Shown here: in pieces, positions 5,894 to 10,966 of the stretch
Layout of the letters: the number at the start of each line of letters is the position of its first letter
Position numbering within the stretch: the first letter of the stretch is position 1
Assembly: GCA_002159155.1 (NCBI GenBank)
Contig: LZRQ01000113.1
Location: 1 to 10,966 of the forward strand
Direction of reading: 5' to 3'
Origin: Firmicutes bacterium ZCTH02-B6
Lineage (GTDB): Bacteria > Bacillota > Limnochordia > Limnochordales > ZCTH02-B6
Length of the DNA stretch: 10,966 nucleotides
Translations under genes and position numbers: made by a program
The notes under the pieces: model-generated
Seen by the model: only the letters and a program-made list of their open reading frames with translations
What the model was told of the DNA's origin: nothing
Database searches by the model: none

Positions 5894-6730
5894 GTGGGCA
5901 TGACGGAGCGAGAGCGGGTACGTTCGGCGGCAGCCTACGTGGCAGAGCGGGTCGCACTACGGCCTAAGGTCGGCCTCGTTCTCGGGTCGGGTCTTGGGCA
6001 GCTGGCAGACAGGATCGAGGACGCCGTTGCGGTTTCCTATGCGGACATTCCTCACCTTCAAGCCTCGACGGTGCAGGGCCACCGGGGCCGCTTGGTGGCA
6101 GGCCGTCTTAACGGCACGGCCGTGTGGGCGATGCAGGGACGCGTGCACTACTATGAAGGTTACACCATGGCCGACGTGGTCCGGCCCGTGCGCGTCCTGG
6201 GGGAGCTGGGCGTGACGACGTTAATCGTCACCAACGCGGCGGGTGGCCTCAACCCCGGGTTCCAGCCTGGAGACCTGATGCTCATCTCAGACCACATCAA
6301 CTTCTTTGGTGCTAATCCTCTCATCGGACCCAACGACGACGCTTTCGGCCCTCGGTTTCCCGATATGACCAACGCGTATGACCCGGAGCTGCGGGCGCTG
6401 GCCAAGGCGGTGGCAGAGGAAGCGGGGCTCGTGCTCCGGGAAGGAGTGTACTTGGGCGTCAGCGGGCCTTCTTATGAAACGCCGGCGGAAATTCGGGCAT
6501 TTCGCATTTTGGGTGCGGACGCGGTTGGGATGTCGACAGTGCCTGAGGTGATCGCCGCGCGCCACATGGGCGTGCGGGTGCTAGGCATCTCCTGCATCAC
6601 CAATCTGGCCGCGGGCCTCCAGCCGGAGCCTCTCAGTCACGAGGAGGTCATGGAGACGACCGTCCGGGCGGCAGGCAATTTTGCACGGCTAGTGCTGGGG
6701 ATCGTCGCCCGGTTGGGGCAGCAAGGCTAA
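5894..6730 (+). CDS. punA: Purine nucleoside phosphorylase (trimeric PNP/MTAP family)
   Basis: This cytoplasmic purine-salvage enzyme splits (deoxy)guanosine or inosine with phosphate into base plus ribose-1-phosphate. The 278 residues are typical of the trimeric, low-molecular-mass family. GLVLGSGLGQLAD (27-39) is the phosphate loop with Ser32. STVQGHRGRLVAG (58-70) carries the conserved His63, and GRVHYYEGY (82-90) and VTNAAGGL (112-119) follow. SGPSYETPAEIRAF holds the purine-binding Glu195, and ISCITNLAAG holds Asn237, corresponding to Glu201 and Asn243 of the human enzyme. The glutamate/asparagine pair favours 6-oxopurines over adenosine or methylthioadenosine. The start may be GTG 5894 (7 nt after GGGGGAAGG) or ATG 5900. 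It closes the 5110-6730 gene run and is followed by a stem-loop shared with the convergent gene. Confidence 0.95.
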   Translation: MGMTERERVRSAAAYVAERVALRPKVGLVLGSGLGQLADRIEDAVAVSYADIPHLQASTVQGHRGRLVAGRLNGTAVWAMQGRVHYYEGYTMADVVRPVRVLGELGVTTLIVTNAAGGLNPGFQPGDLMLISDHINFFGANPLIGPNDDAFGPRFPDMTNAYDPELRALAKAVAEEAGLVLREGVYLGVSGPSYETPAEIRAFRILGADAVGMSTVPEVIAARHMGVRVLGISCITNLAAGLQPEPLSHEEVMETTVRAAGNFARLVLGIVARLGQQG

Positions 6731-6777
6731 GGGGCGAAACGGAACGTTGATGTCCTGGGCTTATGCAGTTCCGCCCC
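6731..6777. terminator. Interrupted stem-loop between convergent genes
   Basis: CGGAAC (6740-6745) pairs with GTTCCG (6768-6773), and GGGG (6731-6734) pairs with CCCC (6774-6777), leaving a 5-nt bulge on the left side and a 22-nt loop. It begins directly after the nucleoside phosphorylase stop and contains the stop of the minus-strand gene. No T-run follows on either side. It is a possible bidirectional terminator. Confidence 0.35.
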
Positions 6778-7102
6778 GAGGGAAGCCATCGTGTTCGCGG
6801 ATCTCGTCGAGCATAGCCACGAGCTCATTCACGTCCCGGGCTTGCCGGATGGCCTGCCGGGTGAGTGCCTCGTTGTAGATGCGCCGCTGCTCGAGTAACA
6901 CTTCGTACAGGATACGCCGCACCTCGCGCGGCGGTTTCCCATCGAGTAGCTTTTCGGCCATGGCCCTCACTAGGGCTTTCAACTCCAGGTTCTGTTTTAG
7001 CAGGTGGGCGATGTGCGCGTCATTGCGCAAGGCGCGCAGGTGCTTGCCAAACAGGCGCGCATGGGGAATGCGGGCCTTGCGTGCGCGGGGAAACCGGGCC
7101 AT
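6761..7102 (-). CDS. Basic, all-helical protein of unknown function (113 aa)
   Basis: I do not recognise this protein. The N-terminus is basic and rich in Arg, Lys and His (ARFPRARKARIPHARLFGKH). Long predicted helices follow: HIAHLLKQNLELKALVRAMA, then KPPREVRRILYEVLLEQRR, then NELVAMLDEIREHD. There is no membrane segment or signal peptide. The basic start and helical body would fit a nucleic-acid or ribosome-associated protein, but that is only a guess. The ATG at 7102 and a TTG at 7105 are both possible. A full GGAGGTGA (minus strand, 7119-7112) lies 9 nt from the ATG and 6 nt from the TTG. It has its own promoter (7134-7163), stands alone between convergent and divergent neighbours, and so is a monocistronic unit. 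Confidence 0.75.
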   Translation of the reverse strand: MARFPRARKARIPHARLFGKHLRALRNDAHIAHLLKQNLELKALVRAMAEKLLDGKPPREVRRILYEVLLEQRRIYNEALTRQAIRQARDVNELVAMLDEIREHDGFPRGGTA

Positions 7103-7133
7103 CAACCAGCTTCACCTCCGGGGAGACGGCACG

Positions 7134-7163
7134 ATCATACCGCAATGGGCGGCGACGCGTCAA
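7134..7163 (-). promoter_or_regulatory. Sigma-A promoter for the 6761-7102 gene
   Basis: On the minus strand, TTGACG (7163-7158) and TATGAT (7139-7134) are separated by 18 bp, and each matches five of six consensus bases. The start would be near 7127, just upstream of the Shine-Dalgarno, giving a leader of about 25 nt. It is back-to-back with the aconitase promoter. Confidence 0.65.
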
Positions 7164-7188
7164 AGGCACACAATGGGTTTGCCGGTTG

Positions 7189-7197
7189 TGGTACAAT
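7189..7197 (+). promoter_or_regulatory. Extended -10 promoter for aconitase
   Basis: TGGTACAAT matches the extended -10 form (TGn followed by TACAAT, five of six). No good -35 lies 16-18 bp upstream, as is usual for extended -10 promoters. The start would be near 7204, about 77 nt before acnA. The leader contains a small CCCGG/CCGGG hairpin (7229-7233/7239-7243). Confidence 0.45.
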
Positions 7198-7280
7198 GCC
7201 CCTGAGGAGCGAATTTTTGCTGCTTGTGCCCGGTAACACCGGGGTTGGCTGTACAGAGTAGCGACGGAAAGGAGAACGTT

Positions 7281-9989
7281 ATGGCAGCGGTCAATCCGTT
7301 TGGTAGTCGAAGCACGTTGGAGACCGCGCGCGGCAAGGCGGTTATTTACCGGCTGGACGCGCTGGAGAAGGCGGGCGTGGCCAACGTCTCCCGTCTGCCC
7401 TTCTCGCTGAGGGTGTTGCTGGAGAGCCTGCTGCGCCACTGCGACGGGTTCGCGGTGACCGAGGAGCAGGTGCTGGCGTTGGCTGGCTGGCGGCCCGGCC
7501 GTGTTCCGGAGCAGGAAATCGGGTTCATGCCGGCCCGGGTGCTGCTCCAAGACTTCACCGGCGTGCCGTGCGTGGTTGACCTGGCAGCGATGCGTTCGGC
7601 CATCGCCCGGCGCGGCGGTGATCCCAAGCGCATCAACCCGCTAATCCCGGTGGATCTGGTCATCGATCACTCTGTCATCGTGGACGCCTTTGGCACTCCG
7701 GATGCGTTTTTGTTCAATGTCCAAAAGGAGTTTGAGCGTAACCGGGAGCGGTACATGCTCCTGCGGTGGGCGCAGAAGGCGTTTAACAACTTCCGGGTCG
7801 TGCCGCCGGGCACCGGCATCGTGCACCAGGTAAACCTCGAGTACTTGGCTAAGGTCGCCCAGTGGCGGGAGGTCGACGGCGAGGCGGTCGTGTTCCCTGA
7901 CAGCGTTCTCGGTACCGACTCCCATACGCCCATGATCAACGGGCTGGGCGTCGTGGGCTGGGGCGTGGGAGGCATTGAAGCTGAGGCGGTCATGCTCGGC
8001 CAGCCTTACTACATGCTCATCCCCGAAGTCGTCGGTGTGCGCCTCACAGGGGAACTGCCCGAGGGCGCCACGGCCACGGACTTGGTGTTGACCGTCACGC
8101 AGATGCTGCGCAAGCACGGCGTCGTCGGCAAGTTCGTGGAGTTCTTTGGCGAAGGCCTCAACCGCCTGCCACTGGCGGACCGGGCGACCATCGGCAACAT
8201 GGCACCCGAGTACGGGGCAACCATCGGGTTTTTCCCGGTGGACAACGAGGTGCTGCGGTACTTGCGCTTCACGGGTCGGGACCCCGAACTCGTGGACTTG
8301 GTTGAGCGGTACTACAAGGAGCAGGGCCTTTTCCGCACCGATGACACGCCGGAACCGGAGTTCTCGGAAGTCCTTGAGCTTGACATGAGCACCGTGGAGC
8401 CCAGCCTCGCCGGTCCCCGCCGGCCCCAGGATCGGGTGGCGCTGGGCAAGGTGCGGGAGACGTTCCGTACCGCCCTGCGGGACTACTTCGGCAAGGGCGA
8501 GGCGGCGCCCGCGGCGTCCGGCGGAGGTGTGGCCGTGGCGACCCGGCAGGCGACGGAGCTCGCCCACGGTTCGGTGGTTATCGCGGCCATCACCAGCTGC
8601 ACCAACACGTCCAACCCTTCGGTGATGGTCGGCGCGGGCCTCTTGGCCAAGAAGGCGGTGGAGCGGGGGCTCAAGGTGGCACCGTACGTAAAGACGAGCC
8701 TGGCGCCTGGCTCCCGGGTCGTCACCGACTATCTCGAGGCCGCCGGTCTCTTGCCGTACCTCGAGCAGTTGGGCTTTCACGTGGTCGGCTACGGGTGTAC
8801 CACCTGCATCGGCAACAGCGGTGCTCTGCCCGAGCAAGTGGCCGAGGTCATCAAAGAGCGCGATCTGGTGGCGGCCGCCGTGCTCAGCGGCAACCGCAAC
8901 TTTGAGGGCCGCATCAACCCGCTGGTGAAAGCCAACTACCTCGCGTCGCCGATCCTGGTGGTCGCCTACGCCCTGGCCGGTACCGTGGATATCGACCTGA
9001 CCAGCGACCCGATCGGTTACGACAGCGAGGGGCGTCCCGTCTACCTCAAAGACATCTGGCCGTCGCAGGAAGAGATCCGGGACACCATCGCGCAGGCGCT
9101 GCGGCCGGAGATGTTCCGGGAGCGTTATGCGTCGGTCTTCGACGGCGACGACGAGTGGCGGAGCCTCCCGGTGCCGGAGGGCGACCTGTACGAGTGGGAT
9201 GCGAGCTCGACTTACGTGCAGGAGCCGCCCTTCTTTGCTGACATGCCGGACGAAGCGGGGGAAATCGCGGATATCATCGGTGCACGGACGCTGGTGATGC
9301 TCGGCGACTCGATCACGACCGACCATATCTCGCCCGCCGGCGCGTTCCCGGCCGACAGCCCGGCCGGCCGGTGGCTGCAGGAACGGGGCGTGCACCCGCG
9401 CGACTTCAACTCCTACGGCTCACGCCGGGGCAACCATGAGGTCATGATGCGGGGTACGTTTGCCAATATCCGGCTTCGCAACGAGCTGGTGCCGGGTAAG
9501 GAGGGCGGCTGGACCCGGTATTTGCCCACGGGTGAGCTGATGACCGTCTATGAGGCGGCGATGAAGTACAAGGAGGCAGGGATCCCGGTCGTCGTCGTCG
9601 CGGGCCAGGAGTACGGTTCGGGCAGCTCGCGCGACTGGGCGGCCAAGGGTTCTTTCCTGCTGGGCGTGCGGGCGGTCATCGCGGAGAGCTACGAACGCAT
9701 CCACCGCAGCAACCTGGTGGGCATGGGCGTCCTGCCACTGCAGTTCATGCCCGGTGAGGGCCGCAAGCGCCTGGGGCTAACCGGGGAAGAGGTGTTTTAC
9801 ATCGAGGGGTTGCGGGACCTACGGCCGCGGCAGGAGGTCGTGGTGCGGGCCGTGCGGCCGGATGGGTCGGAGTTCAGCTTCCGGACCATCGCCCGCATCG
9901 ACACGCCCGTCGAAGTGGCGTACTACCGCAACGGAGGCATCTTGCAGACGGTTCTGCGCAAGCTGTGGAAGGGGCAGGGCGCCCATTGA
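7281..9989 (+). CDS. acnA: Aconitate hydratase (AcnA/IRP1-type)
   Basis: This cytoplasmic TCA-cycle enzyme interconverts citrate and isocitrate through cis-aconitate using a [4Fe-4S] cluster. The 902 residues are full length for the AcnA/CitB type. The three cluster cysteines are Cys440 in ITSCTNTSNPSVMVGAG, and Cys506 and Cys509 in GYGCTTCIGNSG. LGTDSHTPMINGLGVVGWGV is a substrate/cluster-domain signature. The C-terminal swivel domain carries GDSITTDHISPAG (675-687) and GQEYGSGSSRDW (775-786), the latter with the catalytic serine region. The ATG at 7281 has GAAAGGAG (7267-7274) at good spacing. An in-frame GTG at 7224 would add 19 residues unlike the family and lacks a ribosome site. AcnA-type proteins can also bind RNA when the cluster is lost; nothing here shows that directly. 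A stem-loop spans its stop codon. Confidence 0.98.
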   Translation: MAAVNPFGSRSTLETARGKAVIYRLDALEKAGVANVSRLPFSLRVLLESLLRHCDGFAVTEEQVLALAGWRPGRVPEQEIGFMPARVLLQDFTGVPCVVDLAAMRSAIARRGGDPKRINPLIPVDLVIDHSVIVDAFGTPDAFLFNVQKEFERNRERYMLLRWAQKAFNNFRVVPPGTGIVHQVNLEYLAKVAQWREVDGEAVVFPDSVLGTDSHTPMINGLGVVGWGVGGIEAEAVMLGQPYYMLIPEVVGVRLTGELPEGATATDLVLTVTQMLRKHGVVGKFVEFFGEGLNRLPLADRATIGNMAPEYGATIGFFPVDNEVLRYLRFTGRDPELVDLVERYYKEQGLFRTDDTPEPEFSEVLELDMSTVEPSLAGPRRPQDRVALGKVRETFRTALRDYFGKGEAAPAASGGGVAVATRQATELAHGSVVIAAITSCTNTSNPSVMVGAGLLAKKAVERGLKVAPYVKTSLAPGSRVVTDYLEAAGLLPYLEQLGFHVVGYGCTTCIGNSGALPEQVAEVIKERDLVAAAVLSGNRNFEGRINPLVKANYLASPILVVAYALAGTVDIDLTSDPIGYDSEGRPVYLKDIWPSQEEIRDTIAQALRPEMFRERYASVFDGDDEWRSLPVPEGDLYEWDASSTYVQEPPFFADMPDEAGEIADIIGARTLVMLGDSITTDHISPAGAFPADSPAGRWLQERGVHPRDFNSYGSRRGNHEVMMRGTFANIRLRNELVPGKEGGWTRYLPTGELMTVYEAAMKYKEAGIPVVVVAGQEYGSGSSRDWAAKGSFLLGVRAVIAESYERIHRSNLVGMGVLPLQFMPGEGRKRLGLTGEEVFYIEGLRDLRPRQEVVVRAVRPDGSEFSFRTIARIDTPVEVAYYRNGGILQTVLRKLWKGQGAH

Positions 9990-10015
9990 GGGCGCCCGCG
10001 CGCCGGGTCATTTTT
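9977..10015 (+). terminator. Stem-loop over the acnA stop codon with nearby T-run
   Basis: GGGCGCCC occurs at 9977-9984 and again at 9990-9997. Being self-complementary, the two copies form an 8-bp stem around ATTGA, which contains the TGA stop. Alternatively GGCGC (9991-9995) pairs with GCGCC (10000-10004), which brings the stem closer to TTTTT (10011-10015). It may be a weak terminator with read-through to the gene at 10059. Confidence 0.4.
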
Positions 10016-10058
10016 GAGAACGGATGAACGACCGACTCGATGAGGTGTTAGCAACGCG

Positions 10059-10394
10059 GTGAGCGGTGGGCTAGGCGGCATGTGGGATCTTTACCGGCGA
10101 GCTGAGCAGTACGGCCACGCGATGGCGGTCGTCAATGACTACTTGGGCGAAGCCGTGCGCGACAAGGTGATGGAGCGGTTCCAGGAACTGGCTGGCCCCC
10201 TGCAGCGCTCGGGATGGAAGGAGCCATGGGAGATGGTCGCCCACGCCTTGGCCGCGGCCGGGGTGGACCGGGCCACGGTCCGGGCCTTGCACATCGCTTA
10301 CCTCAAGCGCAGCGGCCGGCTGCACGAAAAGCGGGACTGGATGACCGAATCGCCGGAGGTGCTAGAGCGGCTGCGCCAGTGGCAGCTGCTCTAG
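10059..10394 (+). CDS. Conserved-looking protein of unknown function (111 aa)
   Basis: I do not recognise this soluble, mostly helical protein. It has an aromatic N-terminal helix (MWDLYRRAEQYGHAMAVV) and a middle with KEPWEMVAHALAAAGVD. The C-terminus runs IAYLKRSGRLHEKRDWMTE and then a Glu/Leu/Arg helix. It shows no signal peptide, membrane helix or cysteines. The GTG at 10059 follows GAGGTG (10042-10047) by 11 nt, and its first bases overlap the stop of a 12-codon upstream frame (10024-10062). The ATG at 10080 is an alternative but has only a weak ribosome site. No separate promoter is evident, so it may be read through from acnA. A 12-bp stem-loop at 10404-10435 closes it. Confidence 0.7.
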   Translation: MSGGLGGMWDLYRRAEQYGHAMAVVNDYLGEAVRDKVMERFQELAGPLQRSGWKEPWEMVAHALAAAGVDRATVRALHIAYLKRSGRLHEKRDWMTESPEVLERLRQWQLL

Positions 10395-10403
10395 AGGCGA
10401 GAC

Positions 10404-10435
10404 GGAGGGCCGCGTTGGAGCAGACGCGGCCCTCC
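10404..10435 (+). terminator. Perfect 12-bp stem-loop after the 10059-10394 gene
   Basis: GGAGGGCCGCGT (10404-10415) pairs perfectly with ACGCGGCCCTCC (10424-10435) across an 8-nt loop, starting 9 nt after the stop. No T-tract follows. It is probably a transcript 3' end or terminator of the U-less kind seen elsewhere in this window. Confidence 0.5.
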
Positions 10436-10477
10436 CACATTGGCCGGAAGATCCTTTGAGGCATGCGCGGATCCCGC

Positions 10478-10505
10478 TTGATCGCGGCGGAGGATGTGGT
10501 AATCT
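10478..10505 (+). promoter_or_regulatory. Candidate promoter of the c-di-AMP riboswitch transcript
   Basis: TTGATC (10478-10483) lies 16 bp upstream of TAATCT (10500-10505). The -10 is preceded by TGG, giving an extended -10 form. The -10 itself is poor (about three of six). The position, about 75 nt before the riboswitch core, is suitable. Confidence 0.35.
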
Positions 10506-10585
10506 TTAGGACGATGGAGCCATAGAAGATCGGACAAGGCTCTTAGCACGGCGCGGGTAACCGTCGCCCGTCTCTGAAGAGATCT

Positions 10586-10704
10586 GTTGCTCCGAAGCCC
10601 AAGTATGGGCGCGGGGGACCCAAAGTTGTTGGGGTGAATCCCGGCGGCAGCCGGGTAGGGCAGCTTGGCGTCCGAGCCCGTCAGCTAACCCCGCAGGAGT
10701 GCAC
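10586..10704 (+). ncRNA. Cyclic di-AMP riboswitch (ydaO/yuaA leader)
   Basis: The conserved blocks of the ydaO-yuaA class occur in order: CCGAAGCC near the 5' end (10592-10599), GGGGGACCC (10613-10621), GGGGTGAATC (10631-10640), GGGTAGGG (10653-10660), then CCGTCAGCTAACC (10678-10690). P1 closes TGCTCC with GGAG-GCA (about 10588-10593 with 10696-10703, one bulge). Known members sense c-di-AMP and turn off genes for cell-wall hydrolases, potassium or osmolyte transport. A strong terminator begins 2 nt after P1, as expected of an off-switch. Extra pairing occurs upstream (TCTCT/AGAGA at 10571-10575/10578-10582). The gene it should control begins near 10812 but is cut by an insertion sequence. 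Confidence 0.93.
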
Positions 10705-10705
10705 C

Positions 10706-10760
10706 AAGCGGATGGTCGGTCAGCGTAGATCGCTGGCCGGGCATGCGCTTTTTTCTTTTT
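10706..10760 (+). terminator. Intrinsic terminator, expression platform of the c-di-AMP riboswitch
   Basis: A 20-position stem (10706-10725 with 10731-10750), loop TAGAT, has only two mismatches and two G-U pairs. It ends in a T-tract: TT at its base, then TTTTCTTTTT (10751-10760). It is the only textbook intrinsic terminator in the window and sits 2 nt after the riboswitch P1 helix, so ligand-stabilised P1 would favour termination. Confidence 0.9.
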
Positions 10761-10811
10761 GAGCAGGGGCTTAGGCGGCCATGCGGGCGGCACGGCAGCA
10801 GGAGAGAGGGG

Positions 10812-10860
10812 ATGGCCTTGGCAAGCGGAGGGTTGTTGAGGCGCGTTGGCCCCCGATCTT
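10812..10860 (+). pseudogene. 5' fragment of the riboswitch-controlled gene, interrupted by an insertion sequence
   Basis: After the riboswitch terminator, AGGAGA (10800-10805) lies 6 nt before an ATG at 10812. That ATG opens MALASGGLLRRVGPRS before the sequence passes into the IS end. Continuing in frame gives 35 codons to a TGA at 10917-10919, all of it antisense to the transposase tail. Position and ribosome site say this is the start of the regulated gene; its identity cannot be told from about 16 codons. The exact junction depends on the IS end, placed tentatively at 10861. An alternative ATG at 10781 has a poorer ribosome site. Confidence 0.45.
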
Positions 10861-10966
10861 TGGACAGTTATAGCTTGATCGGGGTAGGAGTCACCGTTTT
10901 TCTCAGGATCGCTTCGTGATACTCCTTCGGAGTCCGGTATCCCAGGGAACTATGGATTCGCCGGTT
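10861..10966 (-). mobile_element. End of an IS3-family insertion sequence (partial, runs off the window)
   Basis: The minus strand carries the C-terminal part of an IS3-type transposase, ending 7 nt before a TG dinucleotide at 10861-10862. IS3-family elements usually end in TG...CA, so TGGACAG is the likely terminal inverted repeat. The boundary is tentative because the other end is outside the window. The element lies just inside the gene downstream of the c-di-AMP riboswitch, with its transposase opposite to that gene. Confidence 0.65.
10868..10966 (-). CDS. IS3-family transposase (OrfB integrase domain), C-terminal 32 residues
   Basis: The partial frame reads NRRIHSSLGYRTPKEYHEAI, then LRKTVTPTPIKL and a TAA stop (10870-10868). 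The R-x-H-S-S-L-G-Y-x-T-P motif is characteristic of the C-terminus of IS3-family DDE integrase-type transposases (OrfB), just after the last catalytic Glu, which would lie outside the window. The protein inserts and excises the element through DDE chemistry. Its intactness cannot be judged here. Confidence 0.85.
   Translation of the reverse strand, partial: NRRIHSSLGYRTPKEYHEAILRKTVTPTPIKL

Noticed and set aside
7224..7280. Upstream GTG start that would lengthen aconitase by 19 residues
   Set aside because: The added residues do not fit the family N-terminus, and the ATG at 7281 has a GAAAGGAG ribosome site at the right distance.
7641..9395. Long open frame antisense to acnA (584 codons)
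   Set aside because: It mirrors a confidently identified gene. Its translation is Arg/His/Gly-rich low-complexity sequence, typical of antisense frames in GC-rich DNA, and it has no ribosome site.
10781..10872. Alternative start (ATG 10781) for the gene after the riboswitch
   Set aside because: Its ribosome site is poor and the frame is basic and low-complexity. The ATG at 10812 has AGGAGA at ideal spacing.
1..10966. CRISPR arrays, tRNA genes, rRNA genes, prophage or defence genes
   Set aside because: I saw no regularly spaced direct repeats, no tRNA or rRNA signature and no defence-type protein. The only mobile DNA recognised is the IS3 end at the right edge.

Overview
The window is a GC-rich, gene-dense stretch of bacterial chromosome. 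GTG starts, strong GGAGG-type ribosome binding sites, near-consensus sigma-A promoters with 16-18 bp spacers, an archaeal/deep-branching-type fructose-1,6-bisphosphate aldolase/phosphatase and a c-di-AMP (ydaO/yuaA) riboswitch together suggest a high-GC, possibly thermophilic member of the Bacillota (Symbiobacterium/Thermaerobacter/Sulfobacillus-like). The lineage is inferred from gene content only; no rRNA or tRNA gene is present.

Layout. Positions 1-557 hold no convincing protein gene. They carry a near-consensus promoter (19-47), about 430 nt that fold into two closed multi-branched domains, a T-rich stop near 483-494, and then fbp (558-1679). This is either a stand-alone structured RNA or a very long regulatory leader of fbp. 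A perfect 18-bp stem-loop (1731-1771) separates fbp from a convergent small minus-strand ORF (1803-2003), which has a consensus TTGACA-N17-TATAGT promoter. Next comes a minus-strand zinc-binding MDR dehydrogenase (2258-3295). Divergent from it is a plus-strand helical-repeat protein with its own promoter (3479-4498), which converges on a half-size TauE/SafE permease (4577-4933, minus).

A second divergent promoter region (4934-5109) starts a plausible plus-strand operon: a two-helix membrane protein, ribonuclease HI and purine nucleoside phosphorylase (5110-6730). An unrecognised 113-residue helical protein lies opposite (6761-7102, minus) with its own good promoter. It is followed by aconitase (7281-9989) and a 111-residue protein of unknown function (10059-10394).

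The right end (10395-10966) has a 12-bp stem-loop, a promoter candidate, a clear c-di-AMP riboswitch and a 20-bp intrinsic terminator. After that come the first codons of the gene it should control, which appears to be cut by the end of an IS3-family element on the minus strand (last 32 transposase codons, 10868-10966).

The recognised enzymes are housekeeping functions: gluconeogenesis, the TCA cycle, purine salvage and RNA:DNA hybrid removal. They do not form one pathway. The most unusual material is non-coding: the structured RNA or leader before fbp, the riboswitch cut off from its gene, the promoter-equipped small ORF at 1803-2003, and several long stem-loops at gene ends that lack a U-tract.
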